64,000 nt of DNA from Megascapheus bottae (GCA_024803745.1 JANJXV010000024.1:19663927-19727926); one strand, 5' to 3'; counted from the stretch's first letter, positions 48,126 to 60,267 are shown. Made by a program: numbers and translations. Notes: generated from the sequence alone by a model not told the origin.

Positions 48126-49161
48126 AGGCGTTTTATAACACATTTCTAAATCTTAGGAGAACAGGATTTTAATTAACTAGCTGTGTGACACTAGTAGCCA
48201 TAAGATTCTCTATCAAACTGTCTAGCCATCGATGGCAAAGATGTGTGTGGGATTCGGCTCTCGCGGTCATTGACTGTCGATGATCATAACGCTCATGTTA
48301 CAGTGGAGTCAATTGAGCTCTGCTGTTTGTTTTTTTAAAGGTAAGTACTATGAAAAAGATTGTGTAATGTCTCTAAAGGAATTCATGAAACAAAGTCTAC
48401 AGATGTCATTAGTCATCTCTTCAGTGTATTGTAGATAAGAAAAGCTAGTTGGATTTAAATATATCTGCTCAGTAAACACCAATTTTGAAGGTAGAGATAC
48501 CAAATTTGCACGTGCTCCTGCAGGCTTGTATTCCTGTGATGACAGCGTGTCACCGTGGCGTGGTGGCCTCACAGGGTCCTCTTCACTGGCTGGACTTCAT
48601 TAAGCTCACTGCAGCACCATGTTTCTGAGCTCTCTTAACATCTTTTCTACAGCTGAGCATTCTGAGGCTCATAGCCTAGCTTCAGAAGACAGATCCATGT
48701 CCACTTATATATTAATTTCCTTTGTTTCTGTATCATTTCCTCATATTTAATATACCCACTGTGAAGTCTAGAAAGTGCAGAGCCATCCCTATCCATCATA
48801 AAGTGGGTGTGAGTCCTAGAGGCAGTCACATTAGAGGAATTCCTATTCTACTGCATTGATTATTTTCCTCTTGTCCCCAACATCCCCAGCCCTGGGGATA
48901 GCAGCGCTGTATAGAATGGCCATGGACATCCAGCCAGACTAAAAGTAGCCTAGGAGAGAGCTAGGCCACTGAAGAGAAGCTTACCTCCAGTTGGTGGTAA
49001 GGGTCCTTCTTTACTCAGGAAGATAGCCAGTCCTCTCATCTTCCACTCAGCTGTAGTCATTCTAAAGCACAAATCATAATCAGCTGGCCTGAACTCAAGA
49101 CAGCAAAGCAACATCCTTGCCAGGCTTCTCTGACTGCTTATTATCTTATTCCTGCTGGTTT

Positions 49162-49167
49162 AATAAA
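49162..49167 (+). terminator. Polyadenylation signal AATAAA (proximal candidate)
   Basis: First canonical hexamer after the IFT56 stop in sense, 1.5 kb downstream. A second lies at 49298-49303. Confidence 0.5.
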
Positions 49168-49792
49168 AGCTAGTTCTCAGCATCAAAGGATTGGATGTTA
49201 CATTTTTTTAAAAATCATTCCTGTAAAACTTTAGCTTGCTTAAAATACTGGGAAACACAATAATGGCAAAGATTGCTCTTCTTAGTAGCTTTTGGCAAAT
49301 AAATTTGTCTTCCAGTGGAATTGCTATGATTTTTAAATATTCTTGACTTGGAAAGCTTTTCTACCAATAGTGGTTTACTGTTAAATGAGTTTGTATTGAA
49401 TTTAACAATTTACTATTCACTCTGACATTTTCTTGTCTTTTAGGGGAAAAAAAGCATATTCCAAAAAGTAGCAGAATCTTAGACCACTTTTTTAAACAGT
49501 TTTTAATCTGTAAGATTGAGTCAGAATCATACAGATTTGTTTAAAGCGAAGTATATCCAATTCTACCATTAAGGAAACTGCTTCTGTATATCTTGACAAG
49601 GTTCAAGAGTGCGTGTTGTTTGCTCATATGTGGTGATAGGGTGAAAGGAATGTATAATGATGTATATAGTTTATATAATCAATGTTCTATTTATAGTTTA
49701 AAACATACATCACTTGCAAATGGAAAGCAAAATCTTTTGCAGTTATTTTTGTACCTTAAAGTAATTATTACACATCATTGTATTATATTCCA

Positions 49793-49798
49793 ATTAAA
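49793..49798 (+). terminator. Polyadenylation signal ATTAAA (distal candidate)
   Basis: Followed by T-rich sequence with GTTTATT and GGTTTTT, a plausible downstream element. SINEs resume about 420 bp beyond. Confidence 0.45.
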
Positions 49799-50215
49799 GT
49801 TTATTACTTGGTTTTTATCATGGCATTCTGTCTCATATATTGAGTATGTCATAGCATACCTCGGGTATGTCATAAGCCATCTCCCTTTCTTTCCTGGCAC
49901 TAGAATGAAGGTACAAATTACTGTCTACTATAGAGGAAAGTAGATATTTCCTAAGAAGTATTTTCCACTAAGAGCTGATGAATCTAGGTTTGGCTTTTTG
50001 CTGAATTACCATCCGCTCAGAAGTTCTATGAACAGTACATAGTGCAGCTCCTCACATACAGAACTCTCTTAATTAGTTGCTGGCTGTACACATTTGATAA
50101 CTGGTGGAGCAAGGGAGTAGTGAGATCATACCTCATGGATTACGGTTCCCATCTAATGATTGTTGTGTTGTGTGCTGAGACCACACAGGGTGCAACAGAT
50201 GTTAAGAGAACAGTG

Positions 50216-50405
50216 TAGGGCTGGGAGCATAGTTTAGTGGTAGTGTGCTTACCTAGCATGCACAAAGCCCTGGGTTCAATTCCCCGGAACCACATACACA
50301 GAAAAAGATGGAAATGGCACTGTGGCTCAAGTGGCAGAGTGCTAGCCTTGAGTGAAAAGTGTCCAAGGACAGTGCCCAGGCCCTGAGTTCAAGCCCCAGG
50401 ACTGG
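50216..50405 (+). repeat. IDL-Geo SINE
   Basis: The first repeat after the IFT56 3' UTR; tail replaced by (GA)n. Confidence 0.8.
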
Positions 50406-50406
50406 T

Positions 50407-50484
<78 letters not shown>
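50406..50484. repeat. (GA)n microsatellite
   Basis: About 38 units, one of the longest here. Confidence 0.93.
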
Positions 50485-50487
<3 letters not shown>

Positions 50488-50552
50488 TAGTATACAGTCC
50501 TAGCCCTTACAAAGTCAGCTGTCCATCATCATCAGACAAAAGGTTCACAGAA

Positions 50553-50680
50553 GACTGGGCAGGGTGTAAGGGGCTCACATCTGTGATACTAGGTACTCAA
50601 GAGGTCAAGATTGGAAATATTATGGTTCAAAACCAATTTCACTAGACTCCATCTCCAAAATAAGCAGCCCAAAGCTAGAC
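50553..50680 (+). repeat. Diverged B1-Geo or B1-dID head
   Basis: GGGGCTCACATCTGTGATAC to CTCCATCTCCAAAATAAGCA. Confidence 0.5.
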
Positions 50681-50682
50681 TA

Positions 50683-50904
50683 AGCTAGGCACCAGTGGCT
50701 CAAGCCTGTAATCCTAGCTCTTTAGGAGGCTGAGATCTGACGATCACAGTTCGAAGCCAGCCCAGGTCCACAAGACTCTTATCTCCAGTTAGATGCCAAA
50801 ACTGGAAATGGAGGTGTGGGTTGAAGTGGTAGAACACTAGATGAGCAGAAAAGCTCTGGGACAGCTTCCAGGCCCTAAGTTGAAGCACCCTGCCTGATCT
50901 CTCC

Positions 50905-50937
<33 letters not shown>
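50683..50937 (+). repeat. B1-Geo SINE
   Basis: Ends in A32. Confidence 0.8.
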
Positions 50938-50939
<2 letters not shown>

Positions 50940-51188
50940 TGTTCCAGAATTACTGAATATAATAAAAAGTTCTTCAAGCTTCCTATAAACTAAAGCAAAA
51001 TGAAATAAAACCAGCTACAAAATCCACAATTCATATGTTTTTATCAGCTACCTAAGAATTAAGAATTGGATGTTTCATGGTCTCTGATTGTTCTTGAACT
51101 TAGAACTTTGTTCTTCCCCAGCAGACCTTCTATGACTGGGACTGGAAGTTGGGTCTCCAGCCCTTTGGCTCTAAGTTGTTTTTTTATT

Positions 51189-51388
51189 TTTATTTTTTTC
51201 CAATCCTGGGGCTTGAACTCAGGGCCTGGGCTCTGTCTCTGAGCTTCTTTTACTCAAGGCTAGCACTCTACAGCTTGAGCCACAGCATCACTTCCAGCCT
51301 TTTCTGTTTATATGGTACTGAGGAAATCGAGCCCATGGCTTCGTGCATGCTAGGCAAGCACTCTACTACTGAGCCACATTCCTAGCCC
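51189..51388 (-). repeat. IDL-Geo SINE
   Basis: Antisense, complete. Confidence 0.8.
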
Positions 51389-51398
51389 AGTCCTGAGT

Positions 51399-51600
51399 GT
51401 TGTTGAAGTAGGGTTTTCCTTTTGGCCTACTCCAGCCTGGATCGCCATCTTCCTATTTTTGCTTCTCACCATAGCTGGGATGGTAAGAACAAGCCACCAC
51501 ACCCATGGAATCTTGAGGATACTTTTTGCCTGGACTGGGTGGAAACGAGACTTTTGGATCTCAGCCTCCCATGAAGCTGGGATGGCAGGCACTGCACCGT
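51399..51600 (-). repeat. Dimeric 7SL-derived SINE, antisense
   Basis: CTACTCCAGCCTGGATCGCC and ATCTCAGCCTCCCATGAAGC each look like 7SL monomers. Confidence 0.55.
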
Positions 51601-51788
51601 CAGAGGTCTGCAAATGAGGACTTTCCAAACAAGCTCCATTTTAGCTCAGCTCTTTCCTACTGAAACAACTGGGTGACAGTTAAATAACTGCACTTGCCCT
51701 TCCATTGTTAGTTTTCTCTATAAACATGCAATTGGTTCGTTCCTCTCTCCTCTGCCACTTTCTAACAATGTTTACAGGGTTTTGTTTT

Positions 51789-52223
51789 TGTGGGTCATGG
51801 GGCTTGAACTCGCTGGATGCTGTCCCTGAGCTCTTCAGCTCAAGGATACCACCCTACCCTTGAGCCAAGCCCCACTTCCCGTTTTTGTTTTTGTTTTTGC
51901 AGTCCTAGGCTTAAGCTCAGGGCCTGAAAAAACTGTCCTTGGATTTTTCTCAAAGCTAGAACTCTACCACTTGAGCCTCAGCACCACTTCCAGCTTTTTC
52001 TAAGTATGTGGTACCAAAGAATCGAACCCGGGTCTTCATGCATGCTAGGCAAGCACTCTACCTCTAGGCCAAACTCCCAGCCCCTCACCACTTCCCATTT
52101 GTTAAAGGTTAATTGGAGATGAGTCTCAGATCCTTTTGTGCCCGTGCTGGCTTTGAACCTTGATCCTCAGATCTCAGCCTCCTGAGTAACTAGGATTACA
52201 AGCATGAGCCACTACGCCCAGCA
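51789..52223 (-). repeat. B1-Geo SINE, split
   Basis: Opened at CCACTTCCC by an IDL-Geo. Confidence 0.8.
51884..52083 (-). mobile_element. IDL-Geo SINE nested in B1-Geo
   Basis: Flanks CCACTTCCCGTTT / CCACTTCCCATTT. Confidence 0.85.
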
Positions 52224-52252
52224 GATTACAGTTTTTAAATTGCAAGCATGTT

Positions 52253-52493
52253 GCCGGGCGTGGTGGCTCACACCCTTAATCCTAGCTACACAAGAGGCTG
52301 AGATCTGAGGATCAAGGTTCAAAGCCATCCTGGGCACTAAATACCATGAGCCTTTTATCTCCAGTTAGCCACTAGAAAACCTGCATTGGTGCTGTGGCTC
52401 AAGGGATAGGGCAGTAGCCTTGAGCTGAGGTGCTCAGGGATAGTGCCTAGCCCCAGAATTCAAGCCCCATGACCAACAAGGGGGAAAAAAACC
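52253..52493 (+). mobile_element. B1-Geo SINE
   Basis: AAGCATGTT on both sides. Confidence 0.82.
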
Positions 52494-52737
52494 CTGTAAG
52501 CATGTTATAGCATGAAAATATAAATACCAACATTCAAAAGAATACATTGTGACTTATACAATAAAGGCAGTAAAGTTCTGGATAATATAGTTTATACATT
52601 TATTGACAGATTGCAAGGGGAGAAAAAGTGCAGTTATTAAACAGAAAAGACCATACGGGAGAGGAGAATCTTAAGCTAATACTTTAAGAGTTTAGACAAA
52701 AACAAGTAAATTATGTCAGAACAAAATAACAGCAGAT

Positions 52738-52968
52738 GTAGGTGCTGGTGGCTCATGCCTATAATCCTAGCTAGTAAGTTTGAGATCCAAGGATTACAAT
52801 TTGAAGTCAGCCTGAACCAGAAAGTCCTTGAGACTCTTATCTCCAATGAACTACCAAAAAAGCTGCAAGTGGAGTTGTAGTTCAAGGACAGAGTATTAGC
52901 TTTGAGGAAAAACAAAACCACAAAAACTCAGGGACAGTCCCCAGACCCTGGAATCCGAGCACTAGGAA
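52738..52968 (+). repeat. B1-Geo SINE
   Basis: Tail becomes (CA)n at 52969-53008. Confidence 0.72.
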
Positions 52969-52980
52969 ACACACACACAA

Positions 52981-53008
<28 letters not shown>
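52969..53008. repeat. (CA)n microsatellite
   Basis: Near-perfect. Confidence 0.9.
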
Positions 53009-53011
<3 letters not shown>

Positions 53012-53088
53012 AGAAAATAACAGCATATATGTATGTAATCTTGAGTAAACTACATTAATATTTAAATTTTTTTGTTTGTGTATGTGCA

Positions 53089-53297
53089 GGTACTGGGCTT
53101 GACCTAAGTGTTCGGCACTGTCCCTTAGCCTTCTCACACAAGCTAGCTCTCTACCTCTTGAGCCCTACCTCCACTTCTGGTTTTTGGAGATGGTTAATTG
53201 GAGATGAAAGTCTCATGGATATCTTTGCATAGGTTGATTTCAAACTAAGATCCTCAGATCTTGGCCTCCTAGGTTTACAGACAGGCGCACCCAGCTA
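53089..53297 (-). repeat. B1-Geo SINE
   Basis: Antisense, diverged. Confidence 0.7.
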
Positions 53298-53923
53298 GAT
53301 GTTGAATCCTAATTTTCATCTATCTGTGTGTTTACTGAGAGTCACTCAGCCTTTTAAGTGCTGGGATTTAATCTCCAGTTGTCCAATTCTTATTTTTCTT
53401 GTCTTCGGGATTAATTTCTGGTTCTTTGAGAAAACAATATGCCCTTGTCTTACAAACTTGTATCATACTACAATTCTGCCATTTCAGTCTTTACTCTGTG
53501 CCCAAGAGACAACTGTATACAAGCACTGGAGGAAATGTGTTGGAAAGCAACCACCTCAACCCTGTCCCAGAAGGAAACTGAAAGCATTACTGTACCCAAG
53601 GTCCATAAATGAACTCTGCTAGAGTCACCAGGAGAGGAGGAGCCAGGAACTGGTATAGGGAAGAGGTTGCATCAGCAAGATTTCATTTTCCTGTGGATTG
53701 TGAGTCATGGGGTGTCGCCTTGGTAAACTATAAATACACTAGTAAACTGTAAATAGGTAATGTCGGAGGAACATTGGTGAGAGTGTAATTAAGCCAGAGA
53801 GATGACGACCAACCACAAACCACAAACATAGATCCACAATAAAATACAAACATAAGAACATAAAAACAATGATTGGCTTTAAATGGTGGAATTGAGTAGT
53901 CTTATATTCTTTTTTTTTTTTTT
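53298..53923. other. Intergenic unique sequence
   Basis: Open frame 53299-53622 has no recognisable family; the end (53750-53870) is A-rich. Confidence 0.4.
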
Positions 53924-54140
53924 TTGGTTGGTTGGGGGACTTGAACTCTGAGCCTGGGCGTTGTCCCTGAGCTCTTCAGCTACTGCCCTACTCCTGGAGC
54001 CATAGGGACTTCCAGTGTTTTGGTGGTTAATTGGAGATGAGTCTGATGGACTTTAGTGCTGGGCTGGCTTTGAACTGTGATCCTCAGATCTCAACCTCCT
54101 GAGTAGCCAAGATTAGAGGCCAGAGCTACCACACCCAACT
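53924..54140 (-). repeat. B1-Geo SINE
   Basis: Antisense, diverged. Confidence 0.75.
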
Positions 54141-54183
54141 GAGTAACAACATATTTTTTTCCCTTCTAGATTTTTTTGCTTTT

Positions 54184-54216
54184 TTTCATATATTTTTATT
54201 GTAATTAATAGAAGGG
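54184..54216 (-). mobile_element. Ultrashort LINE-1 3'-end insertion
   Basis: 33 bp of antisense L1 terminus (CATATATTTTTATTGTAATT), exact 15-bp TSD GATTTTTTTGCTTTT at 54169-54183 and 54217-54231. Confidence 0.87.
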
Positions 54217-54440
54217 GATTTTTTTGCTTTTCTAGAATAAACATGTGGTACTTATTTTTTTAACATGTGTTACTTATATTGTTAAATGACAATATATAAA
54301 AATAAATGTATATAAATAGATGTAAAACAATACATAATAGAAAGAAAAAAAGAAAGTCAACACTGGTTCCCCAACTACAAGAGAGGGCCATGATGACATT
54401 CTGAGTCTCTGGAAATAGTGTCAATTAAGAGCTGTGTCTT

Positions 54441-54639
54441 GGGCTGGGAATGTGCATTAGTGGAAGAGTGCTTGCCTAGAATGCATGAAGCCTTGGGTTC
54501 AATTCCTCAGTGCCACATAAATAGAAAAAGCCAGAAGTATCACTGTGGCACAAGTGGTAGAGTGCTGGCTTTGAGCACAGAGAGGCTCAAGGATAGAGAC
54601 TCTGAATGCAAGCCCCAAAACTAAAAGAAAAAACAAAAC
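54441..54639 (+). mobile_element. IDL-Geo SINE
   Basis: Exact TSD AAGAGCTGTGTCTT at 54427-54440 and 54640-54653 despite a diverged body. Confidence 0.9.
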
Positions 54640-54838
54640 AAGAGCTGTGTCTTATAGTTCTTGAATGCTTAGTATTCTCTAACATACTGTCCCTTGAGTA
54701 AGCGGCTATAGGTCTTTATGCAAATGATAGGAAAATCATTAAGATACATCTATATCTATATCTATATAGATATATAGTATTCACCCTATGACTACACATT
54801 TACCAAAATGAACGGAATTGTACATTTCTATAGTGATT

Positions 54839-55037
54839 TTTTTTTTTTTTTTTGCCAGTCCTGGGCTTGAGCTAAGGGCCTGAGCACTGTCCTTGGACTT
54901 TCCCAAGGCTAGAGCTCTACCACTTGAGCCTCAGCACCACTTCTGGCTTTTTTCTATGTATGTGGTACCAAGGAATTAAACCCAGGTCTTCATGCATGCT
55001 AGGCAAGCACTCTACCATTAGGCCAAACTCCCAGCCC
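54839..55037 (-). mobile_element. IDL-Geo SINE
   Basis: TSD TTTCTATAGTGATT at 54825-54838 and 55038-55051. Confidence 0.92.
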
Positions 55038-55084
55038 TTTCTATAGTGATTAAAAAAAAAATTATGCTTTGTTTGTTATGCAGA

Positions 55085-55210
55085 CAAACTCTCATATGTA
55101 TCCTAGCCTAGCTTGCCACTCCCTATAGCCCAGATTCACTCTCAATCCTTCTGCCTCAGCCTTACAAATACTGGAATTATGAGTATGAGCCTATAGGTAC
55201 ACATGTAGCT
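55085..55210 (-). repeat. B1 SINE, antisense
   Basis: TCTGCCTCAGCCTTACAAAT. Confidence 0.65.
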
Positions 55211-55217
55211 AACAAAG

Positions 55218-55299
55218 CTATTTATTTATTTATTTATTTATTTATTTTTGCCAGTCCTTGGGCTCATGGCACTCTACCACTAGGCCAAACTCCCAGCCC
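55218..55299 (-). repeat. (TTTA)n plus internally deleted IDL-Geo
   Basis: GCCAGTCCTTGGGCTCATGG joined directly to the head's last 30 bp. Confidence 0.75.
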
Positions 55300-55476
55300 G
55301 CTATTAAATTTTTTTTTAATTATATGGCTTATGTTTACATCATATTTTAAATGACAAGTTTAACAAACAATTGTTCAAGGTATTTAATTTTTTTAAAATT
55401 TAAACTCATACTCTTTATGTTCAGAGATGGAAATTAGATAATGTATATCAGTCCAGAGCACCAGTAGAAATAACAG

Positions 55477-55572
55477 AGTTGGGTGCGGTGGCTCACGCCT
55501 GTAATCCTAGCTACTCAGGAGGCTGAGATCTGAGGATTGTGGTTCAAAGCCAGCTTGGGCACAAAAGACAGG
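55477..55572 (+). repeat. B1-Geo SINE, head only
   Basis: Well conserved but stops at GCACAAAAGAC without a tail. Confidence 0.75.
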
Positions 55573-55675
55573 GCAGGGATGAATTTCAAGACCATTGTGC
55601 CAGCCATGCCAGATAACTAATACAAAGTTCCAGACAGACTCTCTCAGGATTAAATCCATAGAAAATCTCATCTAC

Positions 55676-55930
55676 GAGCTGGGTGCTGGTGGCTCGTGCC
55701 TATAATCCTATCTACTCAGGAGGCTGAGATGTGAGGATGTGGCTCGAAACCAGTCCAGGCAGTAAAGTCCATGAAAACTCTTATCTCCAACTAAACCTCC
55801 AGAAAACCAAAAGTGGTGCTGTGGTGCTGTGGCCTAAGTGATAGAGTGCTAGCCTTGAGCTGAATAGCTCAGGGATAGCACCCAGGCTCAGAGTTCAAGC
55901 CCCATGACAAACCAAAAAAAAATAAATAAA
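55676..55930 (+). mobile_element. B1-Geo SINE
   Basis: GGTGCTGTGGTGCTGTGG shows a small duplication; AATCTCAT(C/T)TA flanks. Confidence 0.82.
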
Positions 55931-56152
55931 TCTCATTTATTATACCTTCAGGTGACAATATTAAGGTAATCTATACCATAAACTGTGCGAATGAGAAGCT
56001 AATGACTACGATGTGCATGCAAGGGAGACTACTTAGACTTCATGCCTCAGCTGTAAAGAACATTTATATGCTTATAAAAATATAAGTACTCACCACTAAC
56101 AATTATCGATCCAATGGTATTTAGGAGATGGAAATGTCCATGTATGTGCCTG

Positions 56153-56190
56153 TGTGTGTGCGTGTGTGTGTGTGTGTGTCTGTGTGTGTG
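56153..56190. repeat. (GT)n microsatellite
   Basis: Interrupted. Confidence 0.85.
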
Positions 56191-56403
56191 TTAGTCACAT
56201 TCTCATTCTAATTTTGTTGCACTGTGATGCATTTAGACAGAATCTAAAATATATTTCTGAGAAGTAGAGAAGACATCAGAGTGAGAGCTCCCAGTTGCTC
56301 ATCAAATGAGATGAAGACTGAATGCAGAAATGGGGTGCTAGTGGCCACTCAGGAGGGTAAGATCTGAGGATCACAGACCCAAGGGTAGAAAAGTCCATGA
56401 CTC

Positions 56404-56649
56404 TTTTTTTTTTGGGGGGGGGGGAGAGGATTATGGGGCTTGAACTCTACCCTGAGCACTGTCCCTGAGCTCTTTAGCTCAAGGTTACCACCCTATCCTT
56501 GAGTTACAGCCCCACTTCCCATTTTCTAGTGATTAATTGGATATGAGTCTCTCTGCTTTGTGTTGCCCAGGCTGGCTTTGAACTATGGATCTGAAGATCT
56601 CATCCACTTGCATAACTAGGATTATAAGCGTGAGCCACCGTGCCCAGCT
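56404..56649 (-). mobile_element. B1-Geo SINE nested
   Basis: Flanked by AAGTCCAT(G/T)ACTCTTT. Confidence 0.82.
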
Positions 56650-56749
56650 AAGTCCATTACTCTTTATTTCTAACCAACCAGCAAGAAACCAGAAGTGGAG
56701 TTGAGCTCTAGTGGTAGAGATCCAATCTTCAGCTAAAAAAACAAAGCTG

Positions 56750-56940
56750 GGGCTGGGAGTTTGGCCTAGTGGTAGAGTGCTTACCTAGCATGCACAAAGG
56801 CCCAGGTTCGATTCCTCAGTACCACATACATAGATAAAAAGCCAGAAGTGGTGCTGTGGCTCAAGTAGTAGAGCTCTAGCCTGGAGAAAGCCCAAGGACA
56901 GTGCTCAGACCCTGAGCTCAAGGCCCAGAACTGGCAAAAA
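56750..56940 (+). repeat. IDL-Geo SINE
   Basis: Long (CAAAA)n tail to 56982. Confidence 0.82.
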
Positions 56941-56984
56941 AAACAAAAACAAAAAAAACAAAAACAAAACAAAACACAAAGTGG

Positions 56985-57185
56985 GGGCTGGGAGTTTGGG
57001 CTAGTGGTAGAGTGCTTGTCTAGCATGCATGAAGACCCAGGTTTGATTCCTTGGTACCACATACATAGAAAAATCTGGAAATGGTGCTGTGGCTTAAGTG
57101 GTAAGAGCTCTAGCCTTGAGAAAGTCCAAGGACATAGCTCAGACTCTGAGTTTAAGCCCCAGGACTGGCCAAAAAAAAAAAAAAA
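56985..57185 (+). repeat. IDL-Geo SINE
   Basis: Immediately follows the previous tail. Confidence 0.82.
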
Positions 57186-57405
57186 GCTGAGAGTTCAAGC
57201 CTTAGAACTGACATGCATAATCCTCCTCTACCCCCACACTACTGAGTCAGAAGGTACACGCCTATTCAGTAAACAAACATAAGGTTGACCCAACAGCTGG
57301 ATGTATGAAAACAGATGTTGCAGGAAAAGTAATTTTCCTCAATGATGAACCAAATCAAACAAATGATAGTTTTAAAAAATTATTTTTTTAAAAAATTAGC
57401 CCAAG

Positions 57406-57596
57406 GGGGTCGGGGGTTTGTGCTAGCTTAGCATGCACAAAGACCCAGGTTCAATTCCTCATTACCACCTATGTAGAAAAAAGCTGGAAATGATGCTGTA
57501 GCTTAAGTGGTAGGGCTCTAGCCTTGAGAAAGCCCAGGACAGCGCTCAGGTCCTGAGTTCATGGCCCAGTACTGGCAAAAAAAAAAAAAAAAAAAA
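57406..57596 (+). mobile_element. IDL-Geo SINE, first of a same-target pair
   Basis: About 20 bp missing after the A box. Preceded by TTAGCCCAAGGG, followed by TTAGCACAAGGG. Confidence 0.82.
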
Positions 57597-57611
57597 ATTA
57601 GCACAAGGGTG

Positions 57612-57797
57612 GGGCCGGGAGTTTGGCCTAGTTGTAGAGTGCTTGCCTCACATGCACAAAGACTTGGGTTTGATTCCTTGGTACCACATACATAGAAAAG
57701 CTGGAAATGATACTGTGTTTCAAGTGGTAGAACACTAGATTTGAGGAAAGCCCAAGGACAGTGCTTAGTCCCTGAGTTCAAGCCCCAGGACTGGAAA
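57612..57797 (+). mobile_element. IDL-Geo SINE, second of the pair
   Basis: Followed by TAGCACAAGGG, the third copy of the target. Confidence 0.85.
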
Positions 57798-57816
57798 AAA
57801 AAAATAGCACAAGGGA

Positions 57817-58911
57817 AATAGGGGAAAGAAGTTAACATGAAAAGAATGTCACTAAAAATTGATGAGGAAAATAGTTGTACCAATTATTTTATCAAATGGT
57901 ATCTAAAATAATATTTAAAGTGCTAAATTGAGTCACAGATGTATGAGTATATTTTACAAGACCAAGTTAAGAAACAAAATGTAGATAAAGATACATAATT
58001 TTCATCATTGGACATTATAGACAATGCCCAAAGAAACTAACATTAAGGTTGTTTTAAAGTCATCTCACAACCGCCACAACAAAAGGGGAGTTTTTTTTTT
58101 AAAGACTTAAAGGAGAAAGGATAACTTAATATAATGTGAAAGACTATGTTCAACCATACCCTTCATATAAAAAATGTAGATGGGGCTTAACTCACCTTGT
58201 AAAAGAAAAGACTGGCCAGATTGGATCACAAAGCAAAATCCAACTCTGGGTTGTTTGCTTTGACTCAGACCAAAAGCATGCACGAAAGCAAGATGGGCAA
58301 CAGTACAATTAGCAAATGTAAATGAAATGAGAGCAGGTGTCACAATCAAGCAAGGTTGAATCCAGGTCAAAGTCATTAAGCAAGTCAAAGAAATACATTC
58401 TAAATGATGAAAAATTCATTATTCAATGAAGTTATAATAGTGACAAAGAAAATAACATCACTACTCAAAAATATAACCCATGAGAGTCACAAGGATAGTA
58501 ACAGGGGAAAATTATAGTCCATGAGAAGTGAGATAAAAATGTAAAGTCTGGAGGTAATCTAAAGATCACAAATTATAAGGAACAGATTGATGCTATGGCT
58601 TGGGTGTTCCAAACAAAGAGAAGACTGAGCGTAGAATGCTTGCTTTGCTTTGTGGTTCTCACAAAGCTGATGCTAGTAAGCAGGGTAGCTGAACGTCAGC
58701 CCAAACAACCTGGCTTCACCTTAGGTTCTACATGAGCACAAGTGAAGGGGCTTTCCTCAGTGAGCTGCCAACAACAAGCAACCATGCGGGGATTTTCCAA
58801 ACATAATGCCATAAATTAATGCCATAAATTAATTCCAATTAAAGGAGAAAAGTAGCCTGCCACCTAAAACCATTATTTGTACATATGTAATATATACACG
58901 TAATTGGAAAC
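57817..58911. other. Intergenic unique sequence
   Basis: About 1.1 kb without repeats. A minus open frame at 58107-58388 has no recognisable motif. Confidence 0.45.
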
Positions 58912-59136
58912 CAGCGTTGGGGCTTGAACTCAGGACCTGAGTAGTATCCTCGACTCCCTTTTGCCCAAGGCTAGCACTCTACATTTAGGCCACAGCTCCA
59001 CTTCTGTTTTTTTGGAAGTTTGTGGGAAATGAGAGTCTCCTGGACTTTCCTGCCTGGGTTAGTTTAGACCTGGGATCTTTGGATCTTAACTTCCCGAGTA
59101 GCTAATGTTACATGTGTGAGTCCTCGGGATCCAGCC
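58912..59136 (-). repeat. B1-Geo SINE
   Basis: Old antisense copy. Confidence 0.65.
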
Positions 59137-59154
59137 ATATGTAATATTAAAAAA

Positions 59155-59352
59155 TATTTTTTGAGATAAGATCTCACTCCTTAGCCCAGGCTGTCTTTAA
59201 GCTTGCACTTCTCCTGCCTCCTCCCAAGTACTGGGATTATGAGGATGTAACACCACATCTGGTTAAAACAGTTTTTGCACATATATGTCCTGATAGGGAT
59301 CAAACTTGAGGCTTTATGGATGGTGGGCATGTGTTCTACCAATGAGCTAAAA
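59155..59352 (-). repeat. B1-dID-like SINE, antisense
   Basis: B1 at 59155-59262, then an ID-like tRNA part (GATAGGGATCAAACTTGAGG) at 59270-59352. Confidence 0.6.
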
Positions 59353-59551
59353 CTTTTTTTTTTTGCCAGTCCTGGGCTTGAGCTCAGGGCCTGAGCACTG
59401 TCCTTGGACTTTCTCAAGGCTTAGCATGCTACCACTTGAGCCTCAGCATCACTTCCAGCTTTTTTCAATGTATGTGGTACCGAGGAATTGAACCCGGGTC
59501 TTCATGCATGCTAGGCAAGCACTCTACCACTAGGCCAAACTCCCAGCCCCC
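59353..59551 (-). mobile_element. IDL-Geo SINE
   Basis: Near-consensus, antisense. Confidence 0.87.
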
Positions 59552-59832
59552 TTTTTTTTGTTTTTAAACAAAGAAAACCAACTAATCAGTTGACTAGCCA
59601 AAGAAACAACAAACATATAATCAAGATTTTTCTTTTCACTTTCGTGTAAAAAAGAAATTCCAAATTGCATTAGAGGAAAGCTCAAGAGATAAGGTTAGGT
59701 CTTAAGTCCTTCTGTTAACAAGAAAAAATTTAAATGAGTGACTTACGGATCTTATGAAGAAGTTATAAAAAGATTATTGAAATAAACATAAGAACACAAA
59801 GAAAAATGAATATAGTCCGCAATTAATGAATT

Positions 59833-59958
59833 AAAAAGCTGGTTATGGTAGTACATACCTGTAATCTCAGCACTCAGAAGGCTAAGAGAATCTCAGATTT
59901 CAGACCAGCCTGGGATATCTAGCAAGACCCTGTGTCACAAAAACAAAATACAGAAAAG
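59833..59958 (+). repeat. B1 SINE
   Basis: TAATCTCAGCACTCAGAAGG, GACCAGCCTGGGATATC. Confidence 0.75.
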
Positions 59959-60041
59959 AAAAAATAGTGAAGTGTTATTACTGGTGAATATATTGATGAA
60001 ACTAGTTCCTCAAAAACAAAACAAATAGTAAACCTTTCTTT

Positions 60042-60267
60042 TGGTCAGTTGTAGGACTTGAACTCTGGGCCTGGGCATTATCCCTGAGCTCTTCAGCTCA
60101 AGGACACCACCCTACCCCTTAAGCCAAGCCCCACTTCCAGTTTTCTAGAGGTTAGTTGGAGATAAGAATCTCAGGTCCCTTTATAACCAGGCTGGCTTTG
60201 AACCTTGATCCTCAGATTTCAGCCTTCTGAGCAGCTAGGATTACAGGTGTGAGTCACCATGCCCGGC
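60042..60267 (-). repeat. B1-Geo SINE
   Basis: Antisense, complete. Confidence 0.8.

Larger units (their letters stand above)
47648..49820 (+). other. IFT56: Probable IFT56 3' UTR
   Basis: About 2.2 kb after the stop is free of SINEs, unlike the rest of the window, which fits an exonic 3' UTR. It contains one LTR fragment (48068-48125) and several open frames that look like chance. The true end depends on which polyadenylation signal is used. Confidence 0.6.
56330..57213 (+). repeat. B1-Geo SINE torn apart by three later SINEs
   Basis: Pieces at 56330-56403, 56650-56748 and 57186-57213 read in order. Confidence 0.65.

Noticed and set aside
48220..48330. CpG-bearing stretch in the 3' UTR as a second promoter
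   Set aside because: Only a few CpGs, no motif or exon follows it.
53299..53622. Plus-strand 107-codon frame downstream of IFT56
   Set aside because: No recognisable domain and an overlapping frame of similar length; likely chance.
58107..58388. Minus-strand 93-codon frame in unique intergenic DNA
   Set aside because: No motif, no splice or polyadenylation context; length is within chance for AT-balanced sequence of this size.
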